Below, one piece after another: positions 45,705 through 56,898 of a DNA stretch of 64,000 bases (position 1 is its first letter; every line of letters starts with the position of its first letter). Source of the DNA: Bolinopsis microptera (taxonomy: Eukaryota > Ctenophora > Tentaculata > Lobata > Bolinopsidae); NCBI RefSeq assembly GCF_026151205.1, contig NC_087082.1:18815401-18879400 (forward strand), written 5' to 3'. Under the pieces are notes generated by a model. It was not told the DNA's origin and made no database searches. It worked only from the letters and a program-made list of their open reading frames with translations. The position numbers were made by a program, and so were the translations under genes.

Positions 45705-48700
45705 ATGGCGACGAGTCTGGTTTCGAACTTACGCTTATCCAAGGAAACTGATTGTGTCAGAGAGTGGCTGGAAATCTTTGAAAACGCCGCTTCTGTGTTC
45801 ATTTTCGCACACGCAGATAAGTTACCAGATGACGCAAACGAGAAAACTGCTAAAAAAGCAGAACTCATGAGAACACTGTTAACAGTCAATCTGGGGCCTG
45901 ACGCGTTGAAGAAGTTGCGTGCATTTACATTTCCAGCTGAAATTAAAGACACTGACTACGCTACCCTGAGAAAAACTCTTGTTGATCGGTTATCACCCAA
46001 AACAAACATTGTAGCTCAACAGCAGAAGTTTATGACTTTAAATCAGATTGCTGGTGAATCCTTATGTACTTTTATGTCACGATTGAAGGAAGCTGCTAAT
46101 GTTTGTCAGTTCGGTGATTTGTTTGATTTAATGGTGCGTACACGTTTTGTGGCTGGACTATCCTCTGATAGGATACGTGCTGAACTCATATCAGAATCTG
46201 CTACCAACGACACGTCTGCCAGCCTGTTTGATAAAGCTCAGACGAAGGAGAACGCTCTGCAAAGTTCAATGTCAGTCACAACACACTATGTTCAAAAACC
46301 CGGGAAGTTTCAAAAACCTCAAAACTCTAAGTTCCATCAGAAGGCCGACCTTAGCATTGTTTGTTCACGTTGTACTGTTCGTGGTCATGTTGCGAAAAAC
46401 TGCAAAGTTCGTTGCAGAAACTGTCGCAAACCCGGACATATCGCGAAGAACTGTCGTTCCGCTAAGAAGCAATCCCATTGTGTTGAAGGGATTGGTGATC
46501 ATGATGATGGCAACGCTTGCGCTGCTGATTATGGGTACACACACCAAGAGTTGGAGAACACGTTGTACTGCGTGGAGACGGCTGATCCTGTCCAGATTCC
46601 AGTACAGATTCCTGTTCCCGATGGTACTCTTCCTGCATCAGTTGTTAGTAATTTATCCAGTTGTATTGATTGTAATCAGAAACCATTTCTTAAAGTTAAG
46701 ATTAATGATAAGATTTTGAAAATGGAGTTAGATACTGGTTCATCTTTAAGCTGTATAAGTAAGTCTGATTTTGCTAGACTAGGACTAACTAATTGCCAGA
46801 TTGTTCCATGTTCCCAGAAATTGCGAGTAGCTAATTTTAATTGTGAAAGCATTGACTGCAAGGCCCTTGTAAACGTTGAATTTAGAGGCAAGAAATGGAT
46901 TTTACCACTATATGTTGTCGATTGTCGGTTTCCCACACTCCTAGGTCGAGAGTGGATCATCCAGATGTTTGGTAAAGACTGGTTGGATCATATGATAGGA
47001 CTTGTTGATGTTGAGCAATCTTACGCTGTCTCCAAGCTTCAGAGAGATGAATTTGTTAGTGAGATACTCCGCAGTCCTGTGTTCGATCCTGGTGTTGGAA
47101 CTGTTAAAGGATTCGAAGCTTGTCTACAATTTAAGCCTGATGCGAGAGCAAAGTTTTGCAAGGCAAGGCAGGTCCCATTTGCCATCGTAGACAAGGTTGG
47201 GAAAGCCATAGACGAGTTAGTGAAGAATGGACAGCTGATTCCAACAGAGCACTCAGACTGGGCTTCACCCATAGTTCCTGTCATGAAAGCGGATGGTACG
47301 ATTCGCATATGTGGTGACTACAAGACTACCGTAAATCCTAATCTTGACACAGCTATTTACCCACTTCCTACGATAGAAGATTGCTTGAGTAAGATTGTCG
47401 GAGGTAAACTGTTTACTAAGCTGGATATCAGAGCCGCTTATAATAGTTTGAAGTTGAGAGAATGTGACCAAAAGATTGTGACTTTGAACACACACAAAGG
47501 ATTGTTCAGTCCTACTTCTCTACCATTCGGTATTTCATCTGCCGGACCGATATTTGAACGCAAGATTGATGATACCTTGAGAAAGACAGAGAACACAGCA
47601 TGGCGTGTTGACGACATTCTAATAACTGGACCTGATGATGAGAGTCACATGAAGAACGTGAGAACGGTGATTACAGCACTAGAGAATGAAGGCTACAAAT
47701 GCCGGCTAGACAAGTGTGTTTTCATGGAGCCTAAGGTGACATTTCTAGGCCATGAAGTATCTGCTGACGGAATAAGACCGCTGAGTTCGAAAGTTGAAAC
47801 GATAGTGAGAGCACCGTATCCTACTACTAGAGCGGAGATGATATCTTTTCTTGGTGGTGCACAGTACTATTCACGTTTTATTCCCAACATGTCAACAGTT
47901 GTTGAACCACTTAACCGTTTAAGACCCGCTGACAGTATTTTCCACTTTGGAGATAGAGAAAAGAGAGCTTTTGATGAGTTAAAAGCGCTGTTATCGTCTG
48001 ACTTGGTTCTAACAGTTTACAACCCTGAGCTGGAGTTAAGGCTTGACACGGACGCTTCATCCGTTGGTTTAGGAGCTGTTATGTCACATATTGATGAAAC
48101 TGGGACAGAGCGACCGATCGAGTATATATCTCGAACTCTGACGAAATCTGAAAGAAACTATTCAATGATAGAAAAAGAAGCATTGGCAATAGTTTGGGCG
48201 ACTAAGAGACTGCACCGTTATCTTTTTGGACGACCATTTACCCTAGTTACAGACCACAAGCCGCTGGAATCTATCTTTCACCCTAGTCGTGGAATTCCTA
48301 GCATGGTGGCAGGTCGATTACAACGATGGTCATTGTTCCTAAGCGGTTACACTTACAAGATCCAGTTTCGACCCACTGGTAAACATTGTAATGCTGATCT
48401 ATGTTCCCGTTTTCCACTGCCTTTAGACACATCGGCAGAGACGAGAGAGTTTGATGACGAGTTAACAGAGGAGTTTGAAATGAAACCTCTAGATACTGTT
48501 TTCAGCGTGCACTACTTCGGTGATGACAAACCTTTGATTGACGCTGAGTTAATAGCTAGTCACACGAGAAGAGACAAGACACTTGGTCGAGTGTTACAGT
48601 TCGTTAAAGACGGCTGGAACGAGAAACCCCCTGTTGATGTCGAGCTGAAACCGTTTTACACACGTCGAAACGAGTTGTCAGTAGACCAGAACTGTATTGT

Positions 48701-50024
48701 CTGGGGATCTCGAGTTGTTATTCCAGAGAGTATGAGAAAGAGCGTGCTTTCAATGCTTCATGCAACACACATGGGCATTTCACAGACCAAAGCACTAGCG
48801 AGAGGCTATGTTTATTGGCCAAACATGGATGCTGAGATCGAGAAAATGGTTAAACTATGTGAACCATGTCAACTAAACCAGAAGAAACCCGCTAGATCTA
48901 CACCACACCCATGGGCTAAAACTATGGAGGCTTGGGAGCGGATTCATCTAGATTTCTGTGGACCCTTTCTTGGATCTATGTGGCTGATAGTTATCTGTTC
49001 GTATTCAAAATGGTTAGAAGTTGTTAGAATGACGAACATTACAAGTAAGAGAGTGATTCAAGAGTTACGAGACATCTTTAGCCGTTGGGGACTACCCAAG
49101 ATACTAGTATCAGACAATGGATCGAGTTTAACTTCAGAAGAGTTTAAAGTATTCACGAACAATAACCAGATTCGACACGTGCTTATTCCTGCTTACTCAC
49201 CTGCAAGTAATGGACAAGCAGAAGTTGCAGTCGGACTGTTTAAAAGAGCTATGAAACGGATGATCTTGAAAAACCCTGACGTTATGTGTAACCTGGCTGA
49301 TTGGCTGCTAAACTACCGCAACACACCACACACCACTACCGGAGTAGAGCCTGCAGTTGCGATGATGAAACGACGGACGAGAAACGCCTTGAGTTTTCTA
49401 CACCCGAGTTCGAGTAGTAAGTTTGCCAAAGTTGCTTTAAACGATCAGAACACGATTGCTGAATCGAGACTTCGTGATCTGAAGATTGATGACACTATAT
49501 CGTTCTATGATGAGAACAAGAAGTGCTGGAGAAACGGTGTTATCGAGGGTAAGGAAGGTACCAAAGTGCTACTGATCAAGACACCTGATGGAGTCTACCG
49601 CAAGCATTTGGACCAGGTAATCAAGAGATCTGTGGTGTCAGAACCGTTGCAACAAACAGATCCGGATACACCGAGAGTTGAGCTGGAGATAAGAGATGAG
49701 CAGAGTTCTACAGCTACTGATGGTGATTTAGAGAAAACAGCTAGCTTACCTGAGAGTACAGAGCCGGAAACTTCGATTATAGTTGGTAATAATCCAAATC
49801 TACCCGCCGAGCCTGACCATAAGGCAGCCATTGAACCTATAATCACTGCACAACCTGTACTTAAACCACGTGAGCTTGCCATAGAAATTAACCGTAGCAC
49901 TATGAAACCTAACATTGTTAGAAAGCATGAATTGCAAGAACCAAATTTGCTTCTGCCAGCAAACTTTGCACGTGATAGTAAACCACCAGACAGGCTAAGT
50001 TACCGCAAACTGGGAGGAACATAA
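45705..50024 (+). mobile_element. Ty3/gypsy Gag-Pol, single intact frame (Mag-like)
   Basis: 1,439 codons from the ATG directly after the LTR; an upstream in-frame Met lies inside the LTR and is unlikely. Domains in order: Gag; two CCHC knuckles (CSRCTVRGHVAKNC and CRNCRKPGHIAKNC, about 220-250); protease (DTGSS, D343); reverse transcriptase (LDIRAAYNS, D574; LPFGISS; VDDILITG, D636-D637); RNase H (TDASSVGLG, D783); integrase with HHCC zinc finger (about 1017-1054) and DD35E core D1082, D1137, E1173. Gag and Pol share one frame without a shift. The reverse transcriptase box, normally Y-x-D-D, reads R-V-D-D (CGT codon). Short LTRs, two knuckles and a tRNA-Ser-type primer site fit the Mag lineage (family knowledge). 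Confidence 0.95.
45706..45715 (+). promoter_or_regulatory. Primer binding site overlapping the gag start codon
   Basis: TGGCGACGAG lies one base after the LTR and is complementary to a tRNA 3' end of CTCGTCG+CCA. From memory, animal tRNA-Ser(GCU) ends that way. The ATG of gag (45705-45707) supplies the first TG of the site, so no leader exists between LTR and coding region. Confidence 0.7.
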
Positions 50025-50392
50025 AACACGTTTCATTATCACATTTTATGACAGTTGTTTTATTTTGAATGTGTAAATCTAACCACACATTAATCCAGTT
50101 AAATTATCCAGATCAAACATAAAGTTATAAATATTCCCTGTCACGTTTATGTTTTGAAGAGAAACACGTTATTTTTTGTTTTAAACGGAATGCGCTAAGT
50201 TTTAAATCGTGTAGCGAGCGCAACACGTTTCAACATTTTCACGTGAGTTCACTTAACATTTTTGTAGATTTCATTTTGACCACGTTTTCAAACATTTTAA
50301 ATTTTGTACGATTGATTTATATCACATTTTTTTACGAATTCAGTTAAATTATTAAATCTATATTGTTTTTAACACTTTTTAGTTGAACGGGA
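50025..50392 (+). other. Gypsy 3' untranslated region
   Basis: About 370 AT-rich bases with repeated cacgttt words. The polypurine tract expected just before the 3' LTR is short: only gaacggga precedes TGTTAT. Confidence 0.7.
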
Positions 50393-50514
50393 TGTTATAT
50401 ATTCTAGTAATTTATTGTATGATTAACCGATATACTATTCAGGATGACTACCTGGGTTTTGGTTTTGGTTTAGCTTTCAATCTTGCGTTTACCTTGTCAC
50501 AACGATTCATAACA
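50393..50514 (+). repeat. 3' LTR of Ty3/gypsy element (122 bp)
   Basis: Identical by eye to the 5' LTR. Followed by TTGGG (50515-50519), the 5-bp target duplication. Identity of the LTRs implies a very recent insertion. Confidence 0.97.
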
Positions 50515-50523
50515 TTGGGTAAC

Positions 50524-50690
50524 CTACTTATTTACTGAAACAAATACAAAACCAAGATTTATAATCAAGTTTTTAAAATTCTTTAATTCTATATGATTTA
50601 TTTAAATTTTTGAATGCCTACCTTAAACATATCTTGTTCATCTGTTGGGAAATGTGATAGTATTTGGATGTCAGTTAAATCGTGGTATAA
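50524..50690 (-). pseudogene. Third partial copy of the P1/P2 exon 1 region
   Basis: Matches 41747-41910: the intron word cctacttatttactgaaa through the donor ttaccttg region and the 3' half of exon 1 (QILSHFP reading). It ends abruptly at about 50680 (gatgtcagtt), so only the exon 3' part was copied. Confidence 0.7.
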
Positions 50691-50797
50691 AATGTGTGGT
50701 ATAAAATGTTAATTGCTGGTCTAATACATTTTTTAAAATTAAAAAAAAAATAATAGCGTCGTCACTATCGTTAATGAAATCAGATCAGGGGGGGTCG

Positions 50798-51892
50798 TTA
50801 ATCAAACTCCAAATCCAGTAGAGATGCCAGATCCTGAAAAATATATCAAGTTAAATTGATTGTGAGAAAAACATCTTGTTGATTATAATGTTTTGGGATA
50901 CTGAAGCTAAAACAAATATTTATTCATTTTTTTCTTACTTAATTTCTTGAATTTCTTTATACTTAGGATAGGATAATTCTGAACTATGATACATTGTAGT
51001 TCAAGTGAGATTCAAAGTTGTGCTTGGTTAAAAGAATAAGAAAAATGAAGCTACTCACCGTGGGTAATTTCCTATTTGACTTCTTTGTTGAACTTGAAGT
51101 TGACGGCTCGCTCGGCGCCTGATTCTGAAAATATATCAACATTAAAACACTTTAAATTGTTTCTGTACTATACTCAGTGGTCGACTGGAGGCCCCAACCT
51201 CAATCAGGTTTCGACCCTAGCCAAAATCACAACCCCCGACCCTTTCTAATCCCAGCTAATAAACTCCAGGTTCTAGTCTCGGTTAATTCTCAGTAACCAC
51301 CCCTGACTTCGGCTCCAATTAGAAATAAGGAAAAAAAAGCCACTCACGGGTAAGGTCTTGCCTCTGCTTACACTTGTAGCCGGCCGAGAGGCGGCTGTCT
51401 TCCTTTTTGGGGGAGGGAGAGTGTCTGTAGCAGTAACCTCCCACACTCTTAGAGTTAGATAGCTTCCCTTTTTGGTAGCCACCCCTTCTAATTCATCCCC
51501 ATTCTGAAAACGATATCATTTAATCTAAAACACTCGTCAATCCCTTCTAGAGTTGATGTGAATTTAAAATCTTTCAGATAATAATTAACATCAATTGAAT
51601 AATAATAGAGTTTACCCTCCTGAAACCTACTTATTTACTGAAACAAATACAAAACCAAGATTTATAATCAAGTTTTTAAAATTCTTTAATTCTATATGAT
51701 TTATTTAAATTTTTAAATATTTACCTTGAGCAGTTCGTCAGCGGGAAAATGCGAAAGTATTTGAACGTCGTTGCAGCCTGTCAAGGCGAAATTCTGGACA
51801 AGCTTTGCCCCGCTTGTCATTTTTGTCTTTAAGTATTTGATGCGCCCCGCTACTTCCACTGTTGTCTCAGTGTTCAGTTGTCCCGGTTCCAT
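50798..51892 (-). CDS. P2, intact four-exon small gene (141 residues)
   Basis: Exons 51725-51892, 51348-51503, 51059-51124 and 50798-50833, all phase 0 with consensus GT/AG sites. The first ATG reads MEPGQLNTETTVEV and the last codons DLASLLDLEFD then TAA. Residues about 8-80 alternate hydrophobic strands (EVAGRIKYLK, KLVQNFALTG, DVQILSHFP, GSYLTLRVWEV), the pattern of a small beta-barrel such as an OB fold (inference). Residues 85-130 are a Ser/Thr/Lys/Pro-rich linker with PPPKRK, possibly a nuclear signal. The acidic C-terminal helix DLASLLDLEF looks like a docking peptide. A single-strand nucleic-acid binder with a tail is the simplest guess; no family is recognised. Paralogues P1 and P3 flank it. 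Confidence 0.8.
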
Positions 51893-51955
51893 AGTGCTTA
51901 CTAAACATAAAATTTAAAAAATTAGATAAGAAATATGAATTTTAGAGTTCAAAAT

Positions 51956-52280
51956 TTAGACTCTCAAGTTGGGTTAAAAACGTTTAAATATTATTGTATA
52001 ATACGAGCCCCTGCTATTTATGATAAGTTAGCATGCAACTTGAATTAGAATCAAATTAGCAAACTGAAGAGCGAACTATGTATCACAAGACTAAAGAACG
52101 AACTGTGTTTGATGTCAAAATCTAGAGTCAAGAAGATGTTTAAGAACTCTATCTTTTTAAGATAAAATAGTTGATGGGTAGGACCTGCAGAGGAACGAGT
52201 TGTGTTTTGAGTAGATTTATTGTTTTGAGTAGATTTTGTTAGTTTGGAGGAGCATCACGGCTCTCGACAGTCAAAGTACA
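51956..52280. repeat. 325-bp segmental duplication, copy 1
   Basis: Nearly identical, without length change, to 53004-53328. The match resumes upstream (51865-51899 against 52970-53003, containing the P2 start codon region), with 56 bp missing from the second copy. The duplication spans the P2 upstream region and the end of P3 exon 2. Confidence 0.95.
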
Positions 52281-52685
52281 CATTTGTGTATGACTTGCCG
52301 TTTACAATCTTTTCAAGAGTCTTCATATTTATCTTACTATTTATCTGTTTGATATTATTTTCTATTACACAAAAATAAATTGCAAATTGAAAATTTGTGT
52401 CACAAAAATTTCATATGGTGAATTTGTCACTAATAGTAATTTTACGAGCAGATGTCAGATTTTCAATCTCCTACTTTACACTATAACTGTTTTGAACTGA
52501 AATATTAAAAAAAATCGTTAAAATTTGATCCTTTTGTATGGCAAACTACAAACCTTTAGCTCATCGGGGACAATCGATGACCATATAAGATAGTCAGTCT
52601 CCTTGTTATCTTTCGTTTTTACAACGATTTTAACTCTCCCCTTACACGAACTCCCAATGAAGGTTAGTACACCTTCTACAATCAT
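52255..52685 (-). CDS. P3, two-exon small gene related to P2 (69 residues)
   Basis: Exon 1 52554-52685 (44 codons, MIVEGVLTFIGSSCKGRVK, ending PDELK|GTTTGT) and exon 2 52255-52332 (INMKTLEKIVNGKSYTN, ending FDCREP then TGA), joined in phase 0. The layout copies P2: hydrophobic strands, an intron after an (A/P)DEL(L)K motif, then a short strand pair GKSYTNVYFDCRE like P2's KGSYLTLRVWEV. P3 lacks the linker and acidic tail. The exon 2 acceptor (tagtaag) is weak. The last eight codons lie in the 325-bp duplication. Confidence 0.6.
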
Positions 52686-53003
52686 TGCTGAGTGAGATTT
52701 TAATGTGAAAAAATTAATAAAAAGCAGATAGTTTAAAACATTAATAACCAGGTCATCTAAGAAAACATTAAATCAATATAAGAAACATGAAAATAACTCA
52801 ATATTAGTTAGGGCTGACTGTTTTCTCTATTATAGATTCTTGAAAGTATCGGAAAATGCTAGTGTCAAAAATGCTCGAATTTTTTACGTATAAAAAGCTT
52901 AAAACAATTAATACTAGCTCAGGGTGTTGGTATGTGTCAGTGAGTTTTAAGAATGTTGTTCAACATTTGTCTCGGTGTTCAGTTGTCCCGGTTCCATAGT
53001 GCT

Positions 53004-53328
53004 TTAGACTCCCAAGTTGGGGTAAAAACGTTTAAATATTATTGTATAATACGAGCCCCTGCTATTTATGATAAGTTAGCATGCAACTTGAATTAGAATC
53101 AAATTAGCAAACTGAAGAGCGAACTATGTATCACAAGACTAAAGAACGAACTGTGTTTGATGTCAAAATCTAGAGTCAAGAAGATGTTTAAGAACTCTAT
53201 CTTTTTAAGATAAAATAGTTGATGGGTAGGACCTGCAGAGGAACGAGTTGTGTTTTGAGTAGATTTATTGTTTTGAGTAGATTTTGTTAGTTTGGAGGAG
53301 CATCACGGCTCTCGACAGTCAAAGTACA
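53004..53328. repeat. 325-bp segmental duplication, copy 2
   Basis: Second copy of 51956-52280, ending at agtaca. It includes the end of P3 exon 2 but not its beginning, so it carries no gene of its own. Confidence 0.95.
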
Positions 53329-55224
53329 GATACGAAATGAAACTAGGCAAATGTGATACGCTCGGCCTTACGCGAGATCTGTTGAGTAGATTTATTGTTT
53401 TGAGTAGATTTATTGTCATTGACTTGGAGAAATACGTACTACTATAACAACACCTCTAAACAAGTGGTGAGTTATAATGAGCAAATATTCCCTACTAAAA
53501 TATATAGAATGTCAAATAGAAATACACATCAAATAGCAAATTAAGTGAATAAATCAATTAAAATGTAACTTGTTTCGGCGGACCATAGCCTCAGCCGATC
53601 TCCTAATATTGTTGTAGCGTGAGCGTAGAAATAAAACAATCTGTTAACACGTAATCATAGAGGCTAGGGAAGAACAAATCGTTAATAACAAATTATGATA
53701 GCAATCAATGTTCAATATATATAACAAATATTAGGGCGTTTTGGTTTCTCGACAGGTTCCTTCGATTCCTCCGTTTCTATTCTCTCCACCGTCGGCTCTT
53801 CCATTGCAATCAGTCTATTTTAAATCTATCTTGTGTGACTCTTTGAAATGAGTGAATAATATTGGTGTCTAAATTAAAACTTAAAATGTTTCGGCTGGGT
53901 ACGGTGAGTACGTTGTAATTAATGAAACACGTTTTTGGTTCAGTGAACTGAGACGTCTCTTTAAATATTATGACGAAACAATCTGTTATCTTAGATCAGT
54001 TTTCAGATTGTCCCTTTTCTAGAATGTCATTCTTCAAACACATCTGTTTCTCTTCATCTGTATCTTCCCAGGGGGTTCAGGTATATTCCCTCTAATTTGA
54101 TACTATTCTTATTTTGTTAAATGCTATGTAAATTTAATTCCAATTCTAATAATTCTAATTCTAATTGGACGCGAGATATAAAATGTTTCTTCATCTTCAC
54201 TACTGCATCGTCACTAATACCTTAATAATACATACTATAATACAACAATGCATTATATTCTTTCTGTGTGGAGAGGTGTACTAATGACACGTCATTAGTT
54301 GCCTTGCTGCCTCGTGAAATCGTGGTGACGGTATGATCGATTGATGGTTTAGTTCCGACATTGGTGGGTTCGTCATATTGCTGTTGGGGAAGGATAAGGT
54401 TAGTAGCGTTAAAACACCAGCTGGGGGGGGGGGGGGGGGGGGGGGGGGGCTTGTCACGTCATTCTTAAAGAATCAGTTTGAAACAAAAGAGAAAAGTTTA
54501 CCGACCGGAAGAGTTCTCACTGGGTTGGATACCCTTGTGTATTACAGGTAGAGGTACACAGGTAAAGCACAAACATTGTGCTGTAGCAGTAGCAGTTAAA
54601 CATTGCTACTAATGACAGGGCCTTAACGTCATTCATGTATCGACTAGGGCTTTATCGGCTGTTCGGAGTCCTTCTTCTTCCTCCTCGAGACTATCTATTT
54701 CAGGAACACTTGTATAGCTCCAAGTAGGGCCCTATTTCCTGGGGGTGTTTTTATTGAAACTCTTTAATTATAAATTTCGTAAATCATATAAATCTGCTCT
54801 GGGAGTAATCTCCTCTTGGAGTAAAACTTAAACTCACAGAGTTTTGTAATAGTAAATGGTTACATTTTAATACTAAACCATTTAATTAATAAAACGTTAG
54901 AATTTTAACACTTGCATCCGTTAACTGTCTTCTGGAGTAATCCACTTTACTTATTATAAAAGTAATGAGACTTTTTTAAAGATGCTCAGTGTTAGATCTC
55001 ACATTTTCCCATTTGATGCTTCTAACCTCACCGTCAGCTTGTTCCTAGCGTCGGGGTTGATGATTCCGAGGGAGTTGATTTGTGAGCGATCTGAGGTGTG
55101 GTCCCATTTTTCGTGGTGCTGCCTGTAGTTCCCGATTCACCACTGCGAAAAATAAAATATTTTGTGCTCAGATTAATTTAAAGATGTACAATTCCAAAAA
55201 CAGCTGTTTGATCTAAACAGGGCT
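53329..55224 (-). other. Spacer with possible short exons and a poly-G run
   Basis: Weakly supported minus-strand exon candidates: a start at 53807 (MEEPTVERIETEESKEPVEK, then a stop); 54646-54735 (YTSVPEIDSLEEEEEGL, ending TGA); 55036-55145 after ttttcgcag (Thr/Ser-rich, GESGTTGSTTKNGTTP). Their composition resembles the linkers and acidic tails of the small genes, so they may be parts of further family members. A poly-G run of about 26 lies at 54423-54450. Confidence 0.35.
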
Positions 55225-55235
55225 AAAAACCCTCT
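55225..55235. repeat. Target-site duplication of the Penelope insertion, left
   Basis: aaaaaccctct, repeated at 58727-58737. The element occupies everything between the two copies. Confidence 0.8.
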
Positions 55236-55526
55236 GATATCTGGATATTATCCGGTTGGAAGAGACAAGGACAAGTGAAACAAGGAAGTTAGGAGTAAGG
55301 GCAAATTTTCGGCGTCAACGCCATCTTCAGGCTAAAATTGTTATAAATGTTAGTATATAATAAATGCTTCTATACTAGTTAAAATGCTAAATTAAAATTA
55401 CACACACTGAATACAGGTTACATCAAATGGTATTGTACATTACATTGAAAATAGTGATGTACACACGTTTTACACTCTGTCCAAGTACATAATATCTACT
55501 GAACAGCAGGGTCGTGTGCTATTTGT

Positions 55527-56846
55527 TTAAATTTGTCTTTGAATATGTTGTAAAAGAAATCCCTTAAGCTTCTCGCACTCTTCTTTGTTATTGATACTAG
55601 GTTTAAATAAATTAATGTAGTAAGCTTCTGTCACTTTACGTTTAATGGTGCTATATAAGTTAATTTCTAAAATATCGAAGGAAATATCTGGTTCTATGTT
55701 ATCGTGAAACTCTGAATAATGAGCAGCCAACGCATTATCAGGATAGGTTAAAGGCCTGTTGACTGCTCTTCGATGCTCTGAAAATCTATCGTGTGCTGTT
55801 CTACTCGTTTCCCCTATATATAGCTCTTGACATAATTTACACGTAACTTTGTATATGACACATTTTGGTTTGCAGTCGTGATTTGTTGTGATGAGTGGAC
55901 ATATGATACAGTTTGGTATGGTGCAGTGTGGTTTGTCGTGTGGTCGTGATGAACATAAGATCTCTGAGAGTTTCTTACCTGGTGTGAATATGAATTTGAC
56001 CGGTAAGTTGTGTGAGAGGGCAAATTGAGTGACTTCTTTGGAAAATGGCTCGTTGATGAATGGTAGAGTGCATGTTACGTGGTCGGTATCTTGTATGTTT
56101 GATGATGAAGGGTTATGACGTGTTGTAGGTGAGAGAGGGTGAAGTCGTCCTGTTTTGTTTATACGTCGTGGGTCTTGGTAACCGTTGTTGACCAACAAGT
56201 TGTCTACTATCTTCATGGACTCTTCTTTATACTCTGGTGTTGATGAGCAAAAAGCAGCCGTTTTGTAGAAGTTCTTGATGGTTGCTACTTTAGTTCCCTC
56301 ATTGTGGTGGCTGTTGGCGTGCAGTGTGATATTCTTTTTCTGCTTCTTTCTGTAGAATTTGTGGTGTAGTGTTCCCTGTTCGTCGATCTTTATCTGGGTG
56401 TCGAGGAATGGGGTGAAATCCTGACGGCTTTCCGGATAGTCAATTTCCCATTTGAGCAACTGGTCTGGGTCCTCGTTTGAGATGGACTCCACTATCCTCA
56501 GAGCTTCTTCTTTGGAGCTGGCTAGACTCCCGGCATCATCCACGTATCTCCGGTAGAATGAGACGTGTAAATCAGTGTAAATCGATCTTCTCTCGAACAT
56601 ATATACTCGTACTATCGCTCCTATTGGTGATGGTTGGCACCCCATGAAGAGACCAATTTTCTGGAGGTAGAGTCTTGAGTGATATGTAAAGTATGAGTTG
56701 GTGAAGACGAATTCAAGGATCTTGTGGATGTGCGTGAGTGTTAGACCCCAGGTGTCGAGGTCTTCCCAATGTTCTTCGGTGAGTGTAATGAGGTCTTGAA
56801 TGCAGCCACTGATGTTGATGTTTTGTGTACAGTGCTGTGACGTCAC
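55527..56846 (-). CDS. Penelope reverse transcriptase + GIY-YIG, left copy
   Basis: 439 codons, 5'-truncated. Reverse transcriptase motifs: MGCQPSPIGAI (about 68-79) and RRYVDDAGS with catalytic YVDD at 101-104; then LDTQIKIDEQG. A basic linker precedes a cysteine pair (CTIPNCIIC), then the GIY-YIG nuclease: VIYKVTC, LYIGETSRT, DRFSEHRRA, and TEAYYINLFKP. The first motif (DVTALYTN) is out of frame at the very start because of one extra A and a 165-bp deletion, so the polymerase cannot be complete. From MTSQ to about residue 10 the reading is junction sequence. Confidence 0.88.
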   Translation of the reverse strand: MTSQHCTQNINISGCIQDLITLTEEHWEDLDTWGLTLTHIHKILEFVFTNSYFTYHSRLYLQKIGLFMGCQPSPIGAIVRVYMFERRSIYTDLHVSFYRRYVDDAGSLASSKEEALRIVESISNEDPDQLLKWEIDYPESRQDFTPFLDTQIKIDEQGTLHHKFYRKKQKKNITLHANSHHNEGTKVATIKNFYKTAAFCSSTPEYKEESMKIVDNLLVNNGYQDPRRINKTGRLHPLSPTTRHNPSSSNIQDTDHVTCTLPFINEPFSKEVTQFALSHNLPVKFIFTPGKKLSEILCSSRPHDKPHCTIPNCIICPLITTNHDCKPKCVIYKVTCKLCQELYIGETSRTAHDRFSEHRRAVNRPLTYPDNALAAHYSEFHDNIEPDISFDILEINLYSTIKRKVTEAYYINLFKPSINNKEECEKLKGFLLQHIQRQI

Positions 56847-56898
56847 ACAATTGGACGTATTTTACAATTAGAATTCTAATTGTAAAATACGTCCAATT

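Noticed and set aside
45715-45730. Primer match extending into the tRNA T-loop (ggtttcgaac)
   Set aside because: The bases resemble a T-loop complement but spacing is one base short of a tRNA 3' arm; only the first ten bases are claimed.
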